NCBI GenBank assembly: GCA_028571685.1
Contig: CM053140.1
Coordinates: 22,983,501 to 23,047,500 of the forward strand
Direction of reading: 5' to 3'
DNA: 64,000 nt
From: Heterohyrax brucei
Lineage: Eukaryota; Chordata; Mammalia; Hyracoidea; Procaviidae
The position numbers and the translations under genes were made by a program. Below, piece by piece: positions 11,700 to 22,757 of the stretch (position 1 is its first letter; each line of letters begins with the position of its first letter). The notes below the pieces were generated by a model, which saw only the letters and a program-made list of their open reading frames with translations, had not been told where the DNA came from and did no database searches.

Positions 11700-13100
11700 G
11701 GTGTGAAAGTTGCCATCATCACAACGGAGAACTTGAGAGCTTGGTTCCTGCAAACCTGTAACACAGGATATACAGAGCTTGGAAAGGGAACACTCAGTCC
11801 AGCTGGGTTGTGTTTACATTATGAAAGTCTACCTCAACTGGCAGGAGGGGCACTATCAGAGAAGGTGACATCTGAAGTGAGTCCATGAGATGCCTAAGGT
11901 TACAATGTTTTCTTCAATCAGAGGAAATACCTAGTGCAAAGGGTGAAAGGCAAAGAAAATCTTCACCTCAGTGAAAAGTCTTAAAAAGTGTACTGTGCCT
12001 CATGACACGGGGCCTCTGGATTTCACCCCAAACAGCATTTCTACCAGCATTTTACCAAGCATCAGTTTCCTTTACAGAGATAGATACCTTAAGGAGGAAA
12101 GAGCCTCTCTTCTTCCCAAGATCCCAGTTGGACTGCAGATATTATTTAGAGGAGGAACAATCAGCTAATACTCCACAACACATCTTCTGGATCCAGTCTC
12201 AAGGTGTTCTTAGGGTGGGGTAGAGCCACAGAGAGACCAAGTGGGATGCTGCTCCCAAAACACCTAAAGTGTGGAAGCGGTTTTAGAATTTGGTAATGCT
12301 TACAGCCTGGGAGACTTTGTGTGTGCCTAACAGGAAAAGCCTAGATTGTCAAAGACAAAGCTGACGAGGCTCCAAAGGAAGTCAGGACGGCCATACGTCA
12401 GTTCTCTCTCAGTTGTAGAGAACACACAGGATGCCAGCAAGAGAACGCTGCCAGAAAGATGCATGTTAAATGGGCTTCTGGTGAGGCTTTAAAAGAAGAT
12501 GACAAACACAGGGTTGGTCAGTGGAAGAAAGAAGATGCTTTTTACACACGAAGAACTCGTCTGAATTACCTTCCAAAGTTTGGTGGCAGGCAGACTTTTA
12601 AGTGATGGATTTCCATAATTAGCTGAGGAGGTTTCTCAGGAAGATCATAAAAGTGCAGCATGGGATCTCCTTGATGCCTAGAGTGAAAAAGTAAGGAGAA
12701 AGAAATGGACTTAAAAATGAACTGTGCAAAATTAAAACAAAACTTAAAGACATGGAAACTTCTGCTATACAAAGGACATGTAGTCTAGAATTTTCACCAA
12801 GCATACGGCTGCACCATCTTTTGTAAAAGAGATTAAGCCAGTCACTGATGACTCTAACCAACTACCAGAGCAGCAAAGTCATCAGATAAGGCAGAAGGGG
12901 ACAGAGAAGGAACAAATGGAAACAACACTGTCTGCCTCTTTGAGTTGCATAGACAGCGAACTGGTCAAAGGAGCTACAACTCTTGACTTTCAAGAAAAGC
13001 ACAGGGCCATGCTTGGAGCATTCCAAACATCAGCAGACATGCTGGAAGGAGCACGGGAAACAGGCAGGGCCACCTCAGCTTCACAGTATAGAGTTGCAGC
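11700..13100. repeat. Duplicated non-coding block
   Basis: Matches 47,870-49,150. Short open frames differ between the copies and none resembles a known family. Confidence 0.55.
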
Positions 13101-13105
13101 CTTTG

Positions 13106-14068
13106 TTATAGTTACCTAGTGCAGCTTTAATGAAAATACCACAAGCAGATGGCTTTAAAAAAGAATTTTGCTTTAGATTTTTATTATGATTAAGTACACA
13201 ATCCCAGTCAATTTTGCACACCCGCCTCTGTACAACTCTATCTGCTCTGCCTACCCTGTGACAGCACACTCCTCCTTCTCACTCTTTACTACTAGTATTC
13301 TCCCAGTGAGCACCTGTCCCCTCCTCTCCACCTTTTCCTCTCTCCTCTACAAAGAAATCGGCAGTGCAGCCTTCTAGAAATGGGTAACACCATAAAGTGC
13401 ACACACCACATGCTCACTCTGTGTCCCCAAATCCAGTCCATTCTTAGTCTGAAGTGTTGACCTCAGTGCTGGTCTCAGGTCTGAGGCAGCAGCAAGTCTA
13501 GGGACCATGTTTCCAGGGGACCCTCCAGGTTTTCAGACCATCTCTTCTGGTGTTTTAGTAGAGCTCTTCAACTGCACATCTCTTTTTCTCCTTTAGGTCA
13601 GGGACTCTATATCGTGTTTCCTATCAAGAAAAATTTTATTGGTCACATCCAGTAAGTTAAAAGATCAAATTCATGGTGACAGCTCCTGTGGGAGGCTTTC
13701 TCTGCAGGCACTGGAGGAAGCTCCTCGTCCTCAATGTCCCCCTGGACTGGAGGCTTCTGAGGCACAGGGACCCTGGGCTTTTCCAAAGGATGCGCTCAGC
13801 TCCTGCCACTGCTTTTTGGTGGCATGAGGTCCTCAAATCTTAGCTTGCCTTCCTTCCTGTTATGTTCCAAGAGGCCACATCAAGCCACAAGACAATCCCA
13901 CACATTAAGTTCTGCCCCACCAACTCAACTGTAGCCCATCCATCCTAATTAACATCAGAGAGACAGGGTCTACAACAGGAAAGACATTACACAATACCGG
14001 GAATCATGGCCTAGCTAAATGGCTACACAGATTTCGGGAGGAACACAATTCAATCCATGACAGCCTTC
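13106..14068 (-). mobile_element. MaLR-like LTR, antisense, split by an insertion
   Basis: The element starts at 13,106 ('taccacaagcagatggcttt') and resumes at about 13,625. It ends with 'acacaattcaatccatgaca' (14,045-14,064). The split segment 13,190-13,625 reads like another repeat and is shared with 49,205-49,675. The same LTR family recurs at 26,588 and 31,649 (antisense) and at 22,196 (sense). MaLR LTRs are relics of ancient ERVL-type retrotransposons; no coding part is present. Confidence 0.6.
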
Positions 14069-14729
14069 TAGGTTTTAAAGAGTCAGATCTTCATCCACTC
14101 AGTTCTGGGGGATGGGATCACTGCCCAAAGCTGAGGTGACAAGCTGCCATGCCCAGAGGGCCTTCTGGAGCTCAAGGCATGAAGCTGCCACTGACATGGA
14201 CCAGGAGAATAGGATCCCTCAAACCAAGGGGCTTCAGGTGCCATCCTAGTGGGCCTGGAAGGTGCAGCTGAATCCCAGAGCCTAGGGTCCTCCACGGAGA
14301 ATCCAGAGAGCATGTCCCACACTGCCAGAGTCCACAAGACAGGAATAATTTCCAGATGGTACCAAAAAGCACAGGATTATTTCATAGCTTCGACAGCTAA
14401 CATAAATTGTTCTGCTGGATTTTGAACTTGCTTGGTGCCCGCTATCCTTTTTTTTCCTTCAATTTCCCCCATTTGGAAGGGAAATGTTTACCTTGTGCCT
14501 GTGGCACCACTGTACTTCAGAAACAGTCTTTTAGATTCCATAGGCCTACAGATTCAGAATTTGGCACCTGATAAAATAGTCCTAAAGTCTCAATTATGTT
14601 TGATAGACATGATTCAGAAGATGCGATTCTGGTCTTGGAATTGATTTAAGATGACTCAGATAATGTGATGGGGTGATTCTGTTTTGTATGTTTCAAGGAC
14701 ATGAATTTGGAGGCCAATGTGTGGAAGCA

Positions 14730-14890
14730 AACACTGATGGCATAGTGGTTAAGCGCTATGGCTGCTAACCAAACACTGAGCAGTTGAAATGCACCAGGCA
14801 CTCCTCATAAGCTCTACAGGTCAGTTCTACTCTGCCCTATAGGGTCACTATGTGTTGGAATTGACTCCATGGCAGAGGTTTTGTAAGAGT
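14730..14890 (+). mobile_element. AfroSINE (duplicated)
   Basis: Head 'gatggcatagtggttaagcg' with tail 'ggaattgactccatggcag'. It is shared with 50,760-50,925, so it predates the duplication. Confidence 0.9.
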
Positions 14891-14904
14891 GGAATCTTAT
14901 GGAC

Positions 14905-15285
14905 TGAATGTGTTGCCCCCAAATCTGTGTTGTCAATCCTAGCCTCTATGCTATGGTTATAAGCCTATCTGGGAATGGGTGGTCTTAGTTATGTGAATGA
15001 TGCAGGATTAGTGTAGGGCATTATCCTGAGTCAATCTTTTTTGAGATATTAAAGGGATTAAATGAGCCAGCCAGAAATCAGAAATGGGGAAACGAGGTAC
15101 CAAGCCACGTGAAGATCACCCAAGGACAGAAGTTCAAAGAAACAAAGACCAGAGCATGCACGTAGTCTTCTCCTAGAGCACCCATCAAAACTCAGACTTG
15201 AGTTGCCTAAATGGTAAGAAAAGAAATGTGTTTGTTCAAGCAACCCAGTTTGCTCTGTCTGTCACAGCAGTACTAGAGAACTAAA
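14905..15285 (+). mobile_element. MaLR/MLT1-like LTR
   Basis: It opens 'tggactgaatgtgttgcccc' and closes 'tgtcacagcagtactagaga', typical for the MLT1/MST type. The partner at 50,930-52,585 carries an L1 insertion; this copy gives the uninterrupted version. Confidence 0.65.
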
Positions 15286-15450
15286 GGGACCCTAGTGGCA
15301 CAGTGGGTAAGGGCTCAGCTGCCAATCATAAAGTCAGCAGTTCAAATTCACCAGCAGCTCCTTGGCAACCCTACGGAGCAGTTCTACTCTGTCTTACAGA
15401 ATCCCTACAAGATGGTAGCTACTCAAGGGCACTCAACAAGGACAACTAAC
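15286..15450 (+). mobile_element. AfroSINE (duplicated)
   Basis: 'gaccctagtggcacagtggg' starts the tRNA-like head; the body contains 'caccagcagctccttggcaa'. Shared with 52,588-52,750. Confidence 0.85.
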
Positions 15451-15479
15451 TGAATAAAATACTTTTGTAGCAAGGTTCA

Positions 15480-16140
15480 CAGGAGTACTATTCAGAAGGG
15501 CTGAACAGTGGAAATAACTCAAATTCCCATCTGCAGATGCATGGATAAACAGTAAGTCCATATAATGGAGTACTATCCAGTCATAAAAAGAAATGAAGTT
15601 TTCATAAATGCTACAACATGAACCTTGAAAATACTAAATGAAATGAGTCAGACACAAAAGGACAAATATTTTATGAACTTACTTGCATGAAATACCTAGA
15701 ATAGGCAAGTGTATAGAGACTGAAGTTTATTAGTGGACAAACCAAACCCACTGCCGTCGAGTCAGGTCTGATTCATAGCGACCCTATAGATCAGAGCACA
15801 ACTGTCCCCCGGAGTTTCCAAGGAGCGCCTGGTGGATGTGATCTGCCGACCTCTTGGTTAGCAGATGTAGCACATGACACCACCAGGGTTTCTTTATTTT
15901 AGTAGTTACCGGGGGCTAAATGGAGGGAGGAAGTGGAGTTATAGCTGCAGCAGAAACCGGTTTCTGCTGAGGGTGATGGAAAAGTCTGGACACTGGTAGT
16001 GGCGATGGTTGTACACACAGCCAGAGTTAATGTTACTAAACAGGGAAAAAAACTTAAAAAGGAAAAAAATGTTACATTTATTTTACCAAACACATACAAA
16101 TGCAAATTAGAGTGACATGAACATTAAGACACGATCAAAT
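15480..16140 (+). mobile_element. L1M-type 3' end, interrupted by a SINE
   Basis: 'gaacagtggaaataactcaa', 'gagtactatccagtcataaa' and 'gagtcagacacaaaaggaca' are standard for old L1 3' ends. The AfroSINE at 15,737-15,892 interrupts it. The partner at 52,780-53,290 lacks the SINE. Confidence 0.75.
15737..15892 (-). mobile_element. AfroSINE specific to unit 1
   Basis: Antisense AfroSINE from 'caaaccaaacccactgccgt' to 'caccaccagggttt'. It is bordered by 'tttattagtgg' on the left and 'tttattttagtagtt' on the right, which look like a slightly diverged target duplication. Unit 2 has the empty site near 53,039. Confidence 0.9.
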
Positions 16141-16539
16141 AAATAAATAAAGCAACTTAGTGTCTTGGACTCAGTGTGTTAAGCAAAATGGGGAGAATTT
16201 AGATACTACGGCAACAAAGAGAGGAAACTGGGTATTTCCAGATTTTCATGCCCACCTTAGGCTGTACTCACCTATGAGAAACTATAGCGTGCAAATGCAC
16301 TCCACAAGGTCATCAAACCTTGGTCACCTTCTTAATGTGAAAAAAAGAACTACTTCTAGGGTAAGAAAAAAAACCCAAAAACCTGAGAGTTGTAATTTTA
16401 CACAGGTTAAAACAAAAAAGAGACTACGTTAACGGCATTTGAGTTAGCAATCATTTCACAAACTTGACACTTAAGACACTTCACCCATTTGAAATAAAAT
16501 ATATAGTTGCTCCTGGACCTTCTGGTGTTAGTTACCGTG

Positions 16540-16716
16540 GAGCGGATTTCAACTGATGGTCACTGCATGTGTGCAGAGGACAACTTCTCCACATGGTTTT
16601 CAAGGCTGGGACCTTTGGTAACAGATCATCAGGCTTCTCTTCCAAGACATAGCTGGGTGGGTTTGAAGTCATGACCTTTCAGCTAGTAATCTTAACCATT
16701 TACGCCTTCCAGGGAC
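16540..16716 (-). mobile_element. AfroSINE variant (antisense)
   Basis: 'ccacatggttttcaaggctg', 'gaagtcatgacctttcagct' and the reversed tRNA-like head 'cttccagggactccc'. The partner in unit 2 (53,687-54,464) is split by a solo LTR. Confidence 0.75.
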
Positions 16717-16984
16717 TCCCTACTTGGCTTTTTATGATCTATATTTTCTCCTATTTTCTTATACTTACATTCCATAGATTGGAGAAATGTGTTTAGGACC
16801 TTCATTCTACATTACATTTAGTTTCAAGGGAAACATATTCTCTAGTCATACTACAGATGCCACACATTCTTTACTCAATTTAAGTGTTACTTCTTTATGT
16901 TCAAAACTCTAAATTACAATTCTCTAGAAGTTGCACATTTCCCATTTATTTAAGGAAGGACTGTGTAAAATAATTATTACAAAT

Positions 16985-17425
16985 GATGAGGTAACATTTG
17001 CAGTGATGCGGCATGGCTGCCAAAGAATAAGTGAATCCGTCTCAGAAGTAAACCTGAATGCTCCCTAGATGCAAAGATGACAAGACTGTATCTCACATAG
17101 TTTGGCCATGTTATCATGAGGGATGAGTCCCTACAGAAGACCATCATGCTTGGTAAACTACAGAGAGATGGCTTGATACAATAACTACAATTAATGCAAG
17201 CATAAAAAAATGATTTGATAAAGCCACAGGCCAGTCAACATCTTGTCCTATTGTACACGGGGTCACTAGGGGTTGTAACTCAAGAGACAGTAATGTAATA
17301 ATGTGTGACTGACCCTCGAGGATCTACTCAAGTATTGTGATTTGTTCTGAGGTTGAACCACTGACCTTTCAATCAGCAGCTGAGTGCATCACCATAGCGC
17401 ACCACCAACAGTCCTCTTTATAACA
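16985..17425 (+). mobile_element. RTE 3' remnant and adjoining antisense SINE piece
   Basis: 16,985-17,300 reads as the C-terminal RTE region and tail ('ttatcatgagggatgagtcc', then 'acggggtcactagggg'). 17,320-17,425 continues as an antisense SINE-like piece ('tgacctttcaatcagcagct'). Both are shared with 54,730-55,170. Confidence 0.65.
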
Positions 17426-17429
17426 TACG

Positions 17430-18000
17430 CCTCCCATTTGGCCTTCATTGTTACATTCACTATTATGAACCTGGCAATATGACTGCCTTTGGCTCCAAGA
17501 AGCCTTCAACCTCATAGCAAAAACTATGGCTGAATCACCTGGATCTAAGCTGGCTCAGATCCTGTCTCAGCTAACCACTACATTCTCTGACAATCACTGG
17601 GTGTTTGATCTTGATAAATCCCTCATCGGCCACATTACACTGTATCTGCAGACCACGTAGGAATGGCCATATTGTTTGTCACATAATCATGATGAAAATG
17701 TGTGCTTTATACTCACAGAAATGCTAGGAAACGTGCCTGTCATTTGCCTCCTGACTTTGGGATAAATTTGAGACAGATATGGGGAAAGATGTAGCAGTCG
17801 GCTTCCAGAAAGATTACAGCCTTCCAAACCCTATGGGCAGGCCACACGGTCGCTACGAATCCAACCTGACTTCAGGGCAATCTTTTTATAAAATGTTTCT
17901 AAATCCACTTACTAATTTTCAACTCATGGTTTAAATTCATATCTTAAACTCCTATAGCCATTGAAAAAAACAGATATATACAAACCTCATCATCATCTTA
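17430..18000. repeat. Duplicated non-coding block
   Basis: Matches 55,175-55,780. A SINE-tail-like stretch lies near 17,795-17,850. No coding frame is conserved between the copies. Confidence 0.5.
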
Positions 18001-18680
18001 TTTTGTGTATGAACAGCAACACTCAGAGCGCTACCGCACACCAGACAGGGTGGGCGCAGGGTATTCAGAGTCCGGCCAACCAGCCTGAGCTTCCCGACTG
18101 TGTTTTTCAAATAACGTCCAAGTTGATTCTACTGACCCGAAAAACCACTTTTCCTGAGCGACAGTCCCATGAGTTTACGCGTTACTGCACCCAGAGACAC
18201 TGCACCACCCACCTACCACGCATCCAGCCTGTGGTAGTTAAGACAGCGAGTGTGCCCAGTAGCCTGGGAGCCACAAGGCGGCCGTTGAAGAAAGACGTTG
18301 GAGGGAGCTCCCCCAATGGAACACGCACCCTCCAGACACCTTTTCCCCTCTACACAGTCCAGCTAATGGCACGGCCCATGGCTCTCGAAGGGCAGAGAAA
18401 CCAGTAATGTGTAAGACAGCAGGAGCACAGCCTTCAGCTCCGTGGGCTGTACTTGCTTCTGGACCAAGCAAAACACACACAGACCCAAAACCTCCCTCAC
18501 ACAAAATCTGCGGCTACATCCAGCATGGCTGCCGGGCCGCAGATTAGCCCTTCCGCTTCCGGTTTTTGGCAATCCTGTCCTGCAACCTCATGGGCTCAGG
18601 ACCCAGGCACAGAGGGCTCCACCTAGTGGCCGTGGAGTTCAGTGCCTTTCCCTTGGACTAAGGATCCACCTGCTGATGGC
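18000..18680. promoter_or_regulatory. Decayed CpG-rich block (unit 1)
   Basis: GC-rich relative to its surroundings and colinear with 55,780-56,480. It retains an ETS-like 'cttccgcttccggtttttgg' (18,552-18,571) and a YY1-like 'agcatggctgccggg'. Many positions that are CG in unit 2 are TG or CA here. The splice-donor-like 'gacggtaagg' of unit 2 is 'aatggcacgg' here. It looks like an inactivated promoter island. The 148-residue open frame on the plus strand does not match a family I know. Confidence 0.5.
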
Positions 18681-19015
18681 TTGACTGCCTCTGGAAACAA
18701 AAGCCTGAGTGTTCTGAAATGCCCACAACTTAAAGACAATTCAGAAGGCAAAGATTTCTAATATGCCCGGGTAGCAAAGGAAGATGTATTTGCATACTTC
18801 TCCATTTGACAGTTAATATCTACCCCTCATATATATATTGCCAGTTTTTAAAATTGTTCTAAGTGCCTCCTTTGGCTTCTCTTTCATGGTTTGTCTTCTC
18901 TTGCATACCAGGTGTCTTTCCTTAGGAACAGGCCACTTACTCTGCAAACCCAGTCTGAATGCTGCAAGAGCTGAGGACAACTAAGATGGGTAATTTCCAG
19001 GACGAGAGGCAGGTA

Positions 19016-19030
19016 AGCACTGTTCTTTCT
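19016..19030. repeat. Target-site duplication, left copy
   Basis: 'agcactgttctttct', repeated exactly at 21,648-21,662. The single-copy paralogous site is 56,832-56,845. Confidence 0.95.
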
Positions 19031-19266
19031 GAGATTAGAATTGCCACCCCTGCTCTTCTTTGTTCATTGTTAGCTTGATATATATTCTTCCATCCTTTAA
19101 TTTTCAGTTTGTTCCTGTCTTTAGGTCTCAAGTGAGTTTCTTGTAGACAACATATGGATGGGTTGTGTCTTTTGATCCAAGATGACACTCGGTGTCTCTT
19201 TACTGGAGCATTCAGTCCATTCACATTCAATGTAATTATTGATAGGTATGTGTTCACTGCTGCCAT
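19031..19266 (-). pseudogene. L1 ORF2 N-terminal fragment (endonuclease start)
   Basis: Translation from the ATG at 19,264-19,266 begins MAAVNTYLSIITLNVNGLNA and includes CCLQETHL. These cover two conserved active-site regions of the APE-like L1 endonuclease (the Asn of LNVNG and the Glu of QETH). Homology ends after GVAILIS; the remaining residues of the open frame come from the flank. Normal ORF2p is about 1,270 residues, so this fragment lacks most of the endonuclease, all of the reverse transcriptase and the C-terminal region, and is non-functional. Confidence 0.95.
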
Positions 19267-19311
19267 TGTGATATGTTTATTTTTATGTCGATGTTTTCTC
19301 TGTTGTTCTTA

Positions 19312-19518
19312 TTAGTCTGTTCTGGGACACTCTTTTGTGAGTTGATTTTTCACCTTTTTCAGAGCTGGTTTTATAGTTGTTGAGACTCGTGTGTTAGATT
19401 TCTTGAAATGGTAGGATACATCTTTGTTGTGCTTTACAGCTGCCTCTATGAACCCCCTTAATAAACTATTTATAAACCCAATTTTAATTACTACCAGTCT
19501 GGTCATCTTCCTCTCCAT
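19312..19518 (-). other. Open frame in the L1 inter-ORF spacer
   Basis: A 68-codon open frame (starts MERKMTRLVVIKIGFINSLL) lies in the spacer between ORF1 and ORF2. It contains Lys-rich stretches. The spacer is long for an L1. I do not know a protein for it; it may only be spacer sequence that happens to be open. Confidence 0.3.
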
Positions 19519-19686
19519 CTGGAAGGACTATAACGACTGTAGTACATCCCTCTTTTTATTATGATGACACCATAGTTTTCAGGATGATCACTAGATTGCT
19601 TCTTTCCAAATCAAAGCTGTGATTTACTTTGGAGCCTTCCCTAAATGAGTAGAGTATTGAGTAGTGTGTCGTTCTAAAATATAAAG

Positions 19687-20647
19687 TTAATGGTTTCGTT
19701 CTTCTAAGCCAAAGCCAAGAACTTCTTTCAGCATTTCTTGTACTTTGGGTTTGGTTTTTACAAAGTCTCTTGAGTTTCTGTTTATCTGGGAATGTCTTAA
19801 TTTCATTTTCGTATTTGAAAGATAGTTTTGCAGGATATATAATTCTTGGTTGGAAGTTCTTCTCCTTCAAGACTTTGAATGTGTCATGCCACTGTCTCCA
19901 TGCCAGCATGGTTTCTGCTGAGAAATCTGACGAGAGCCTACAGGGTTTCCCTCTGAATGTTAGCTTTGCCTTGAGTCTTGCTGCCTTTAAGAGTTGCTGC
20001 TTATGTTTCATTTTGTTAAGCTTGATTATAATATGTCTTGGAGTCTTTCTTTTGAGATCTATATTGGGTGGCGTACGATATGCATCTGAGATGTCTATAT
20101 TCTCTTCCTTCATGATTTCTGGGAAGTTTTCTTTCAGCAACTCAGCAACAATACTCTCTGTGTTCTCAGATGTCTCACCCTGTTCACGGACTCCAATTAA
20201 TCGAAGGTTGTTCCTCTTAATAGAGTCCCACATGCTTCTTAATGTTTCTTCATTTTTCTTGTTTCTTTTTTCTGATTTCTGCTCATAGACGGTGGCATCA
20301 GTAGCTCTGTCTTCCAAGTCAGAAATTCTTTTTTCCATTTGTTCCATTCTGTTTTCTTGGCTTTGCATGGAAGTTTCTATGTCTTTGATTTTCTTCTTGA
20401 TCTGCTGGATTTCCGAGTACTGGTGTTCCATCAGATCGAACAACTTGCTTAATTTTTCATTTTGTTCTGCTGCATTTTGCATAAGGTCTAGAAGGGCTCT
20501 GTATATAATCAATTTGTATTCACTTCCTGATGCTTTCATAAAAGTTTCTTCATCTGGAAAACCCCTTGGTTGCTTTGTTTGGGAGCCTTCTGAAGCCATG
20601 AGTGATTGCTTGTATGCCACAATTGTCTGTTGCTTTTTGGGTCCCAT
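19687..20647 (-). pseudogene. L1 ORF1 (RNA-binding chaperone) with late frameshift
   Basis: Begins MGPKKQQTIVAYKQ. It has a coiled-coil N-half (heptad-rich stretch with IQQIKKKIKDIETSM), then the RRM-like part with NNLRLIGVREQGE and a C-terminal domain containing PRHIIIKL and FRGKPCRLSSDFS. The open frame runs to 19,559, but the natural end appears to be the TAA at 19,687-19,689 in another frame, reached after a one-base shift near 'aaactcaagagactttgt'. The natural product would be about 320 residues, close to the family size. ORF1p forms trimers and coats L1 RNA. This copy is only slightly damaged, so the insertion is probably not very old. Confidence 0.93.
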
Positions 20648-21647
20648 GTGAGTATATAGAGGCTGGAAGAGGTACTGTGAGGATAGATTGCAGATGTTTC
20701 TCTAGGCTGTCTTCAAATGTAAAGCAAACGGTATCTGACCAGTTCACAAGTCAGTTAGGTTTTCAGGTGTAGAGGTCCCTCTTCTCATCCGACAAAGTAA
20801 GCACCACTGCATCCAACCCCAGATGATAACAAACTAGCTCCGAATACAGCAATGCTACTGCTCTGTTGGCCTCTACTGACAGGGCCTAGCCTTATCCAAC
20901 ACTGCGTCAAGTACTGGTTTTGTGATAGAAAAGCGCTCTCCTGTGGGCAGGGTCTGGCTCCCAAGCTAAGAATTAGGTCCAGCTGTGGCCACCATACCCA
21001 GGATGGCGTCCTCCACACAGGCAGCAGACAGAGGGGCTAAAGGTGCCGAGAGGTAGTCATTCCTCTCCTTCTGTTGCAGGGCCCCCAACGTAGGCAGCAC
21101 TGTGCAAAATCACTACTTTTCTGATGGAGAAGCACTGTCCCGTTTGCAGGCGCTGGCTCCCAGGCTAAGAACGAGGTCCCGCTAAAATCTCGGTACCAAC
21201 ATGGCGTCCCGCACCCTGACCGGGGAGCTCCGCACAAACCCGCTGAGGCAGCTACAATACGAAAGGCTCAAAGTGTCTAGATTAACAGAGTCCCGAGCCT
21301 GGCTCTCAGAACATGGGAATTTCGCCTGCCTATGCCCCCAGCAGCGTGTCTGAGTCAAGTCGCTGGGCAAGACCCAGCTCCGCCCGCCAGCCGAGACCGA
21401 GGAAAAAAAAGTCAAAATGGTGCATTTACCTTCCGTCCGTGAGAGGCGAGGCTAGCAGGGAGCGGGAGTCAGCGAAAGAGAGGAGGTTTTTCGCTGAGTG
21501 GTATGAAGTCCCAATTAACAGCTCTGTGCCGTGTCCTGAGGCTGATTAGGTGCTCAGAAGGCTCTGTTTGATTGTCAATTCAGGTCTTGGTTTCCAGAGG
21601 GATAGAAGGAGACGTGGGCTTAGTCGGCCATCTTGACTCCGACCCCC
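20648..21647 (-). promoter_or_regulatory. L1 5' UTR / internal promoter
   Basis: About 1 kb upstream of the L1 ORF1 start, relatively GC-rich. It ends at 21,647 with the G-run and the YY1-type 'caagatggccg' used for accurate L1 transcription starts. Two related segments (20,850-21,020 and 21,060-21,210, each with a 'ggctcccaagctaagaa'-like motif) suggest monomer-like repetition in the promoter. Confidence 0.75.
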
Positions 21648-21662
21648 AGCACTGTTCTTTCT
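21648..21662. repeat. Target-site duplication, right copy
   Basis: Identical to 19,016-19,030. Confidence 0.95.
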
Positions 21663-21839
21663 AATGGTAAAAGGTGAAGTTCTTTTGAAAATGACTACTA
21701 CAAACAAATTTTCCTTTTTTCTCAGGTACACACATGTATAACAAGTTCATAATGTGCATTCATCTGAAGTGGTCAACGCCTCAGTCTTGACATTTGGATA
21801 CATACTTACATAACCTCATCTAACATCAAGGGCCCATTT

Positions 21840-22757
21840 TGCGGGAACTTGCATAAAATGGGAATTCCAGAACAATTGTGCTCTTAAGGAATCTGGATAT
21901 GGATCAAGAGGCAGTCATGCAGACACAACAAGGGGACACTGCATGGTTCAAAGTCAGGAAAGATGTGTGTCAGAGTTGTATGTTTTCATCATACCTTTTT
22001 AATGTGTATATCTAGCAAATAATCTGAGAAGCTGGTTTCAACAAAGAAGAACAAGGGATCAGGACTGGACGACGACTCACTAACCTTCATTACACAGGCA
22101 ACCACCTTATTTGCTGGAAGTGAAGAAGATTTGAAGTACTCACTGATGAAGAACAAGGACCACAGCCTTCAGGATGGATTGCACCTGGTCACAGATTGAC
22201 TGTGTTCCCTCAACAATCTGTGGCAGTTTGGCTGTGCCATAACTCCTGGTATTGTGTGATCTGCCTCCATGTTCCTGCCTCTATGATATTCATAAGGGTG
22301 GATGGGGAGCAGCTGTGTTAGCAGAGCAAGATTCAATGTGTAAGTTGGTTTTGTGCCTTGAGGTGCTCTCTTGAGATATAAAGGAAAAAAATCCAGCAGA
22401 GAGAATTGGGAACCTCACACCATCAAGAAAGCAGCACAGGGAGAAGAGTGTGTCCTTCAGACCCGAGGTTCCTGCACCAAGATGCTCCCCAACCAAAGAC
22501 TGACGCAACACAAGAACTTTACTCCAGAGCCGACAGAGGGAAAGCCCTTTCCCTGAAAGTGGCCTTGTAACTGACTGGACTGTGTAAGAATGAACTTTTC
22601 TCTTTGAAAGCCATCCACTTTGTGGTATTTCTGTTAGCAAAGCACTAGCTGACTAAAACACCAACATGAAGAAAACAAAAATCCTCGCAACTGGACCAGT
22701 AAGCAACATTGTGATAAATGGAGAAAGCACTGAGGTTGTCACAGATTTCATTGTACC
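21840..22757 (+). mobile_element. RTE fragment split by an LTR
   Basis: 21,840-22,195 ('aatgggaattccagaacaat', 'aataatctgagaagctgg') and 22,672-22,757 ('ctggaccagtaagcaacatt') are consecutive parts of the RTE reverse-transcriptase region. A MaLR-like LTR is inserted between them. Unit 2 has the same nested arrangement at 57,035-57,950. Here the RTE breaks off at about 22,757, where a third copy of the 3,140-3,450 block begins. Confidence 0.75.
22196..22671 (+). mobile_element. MaLR-like LTR inserted in RTE
   Basis: Ends 'agcaaagcactagctgacta', the sense version of the LTR family seen antisense at 13,106, 26,588 and 31,649. Shared with 57,400-57,863. Confidence 0.6.

Larger units (their letters stand above)
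19031..21647 (-). mobile_element. 5'-complete, 3'-truncated L1 retrotransposon
   Basis: On the minus strand the element starts with a G run and 'gtcaagatggccgacta', the usual L1 5' end with a YY1 site. It then has about 1 kb of 5' UTR, ORF1, a 420-bp spacer and the first 79 or so codons of ORF2. It stops abruptly inside the endonuclease region at 19,031, with no 3' UTR and no poly(A). A 15-bp target duplication flanks it, and the left L1-endonuclease-like context (tt/agaaag on the relevant strand) is preserved. Unit 2 shows the empty site. Usual L1 copies are truncated at the 5' end, so this is the reverse of the norm. Confidence 0.95.

Noticed and set aside
17961..18407. 148-codon open frame in unit 1
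   Set aside because: The matching unit 2 sequence does not keep the frame, and no motif is recognisable.
19770..20651. Long plus-strand open frames (172 and 119 codons)
   Set aside because: They are exact antisense shadows of L1 ORF1 on the minus strand.
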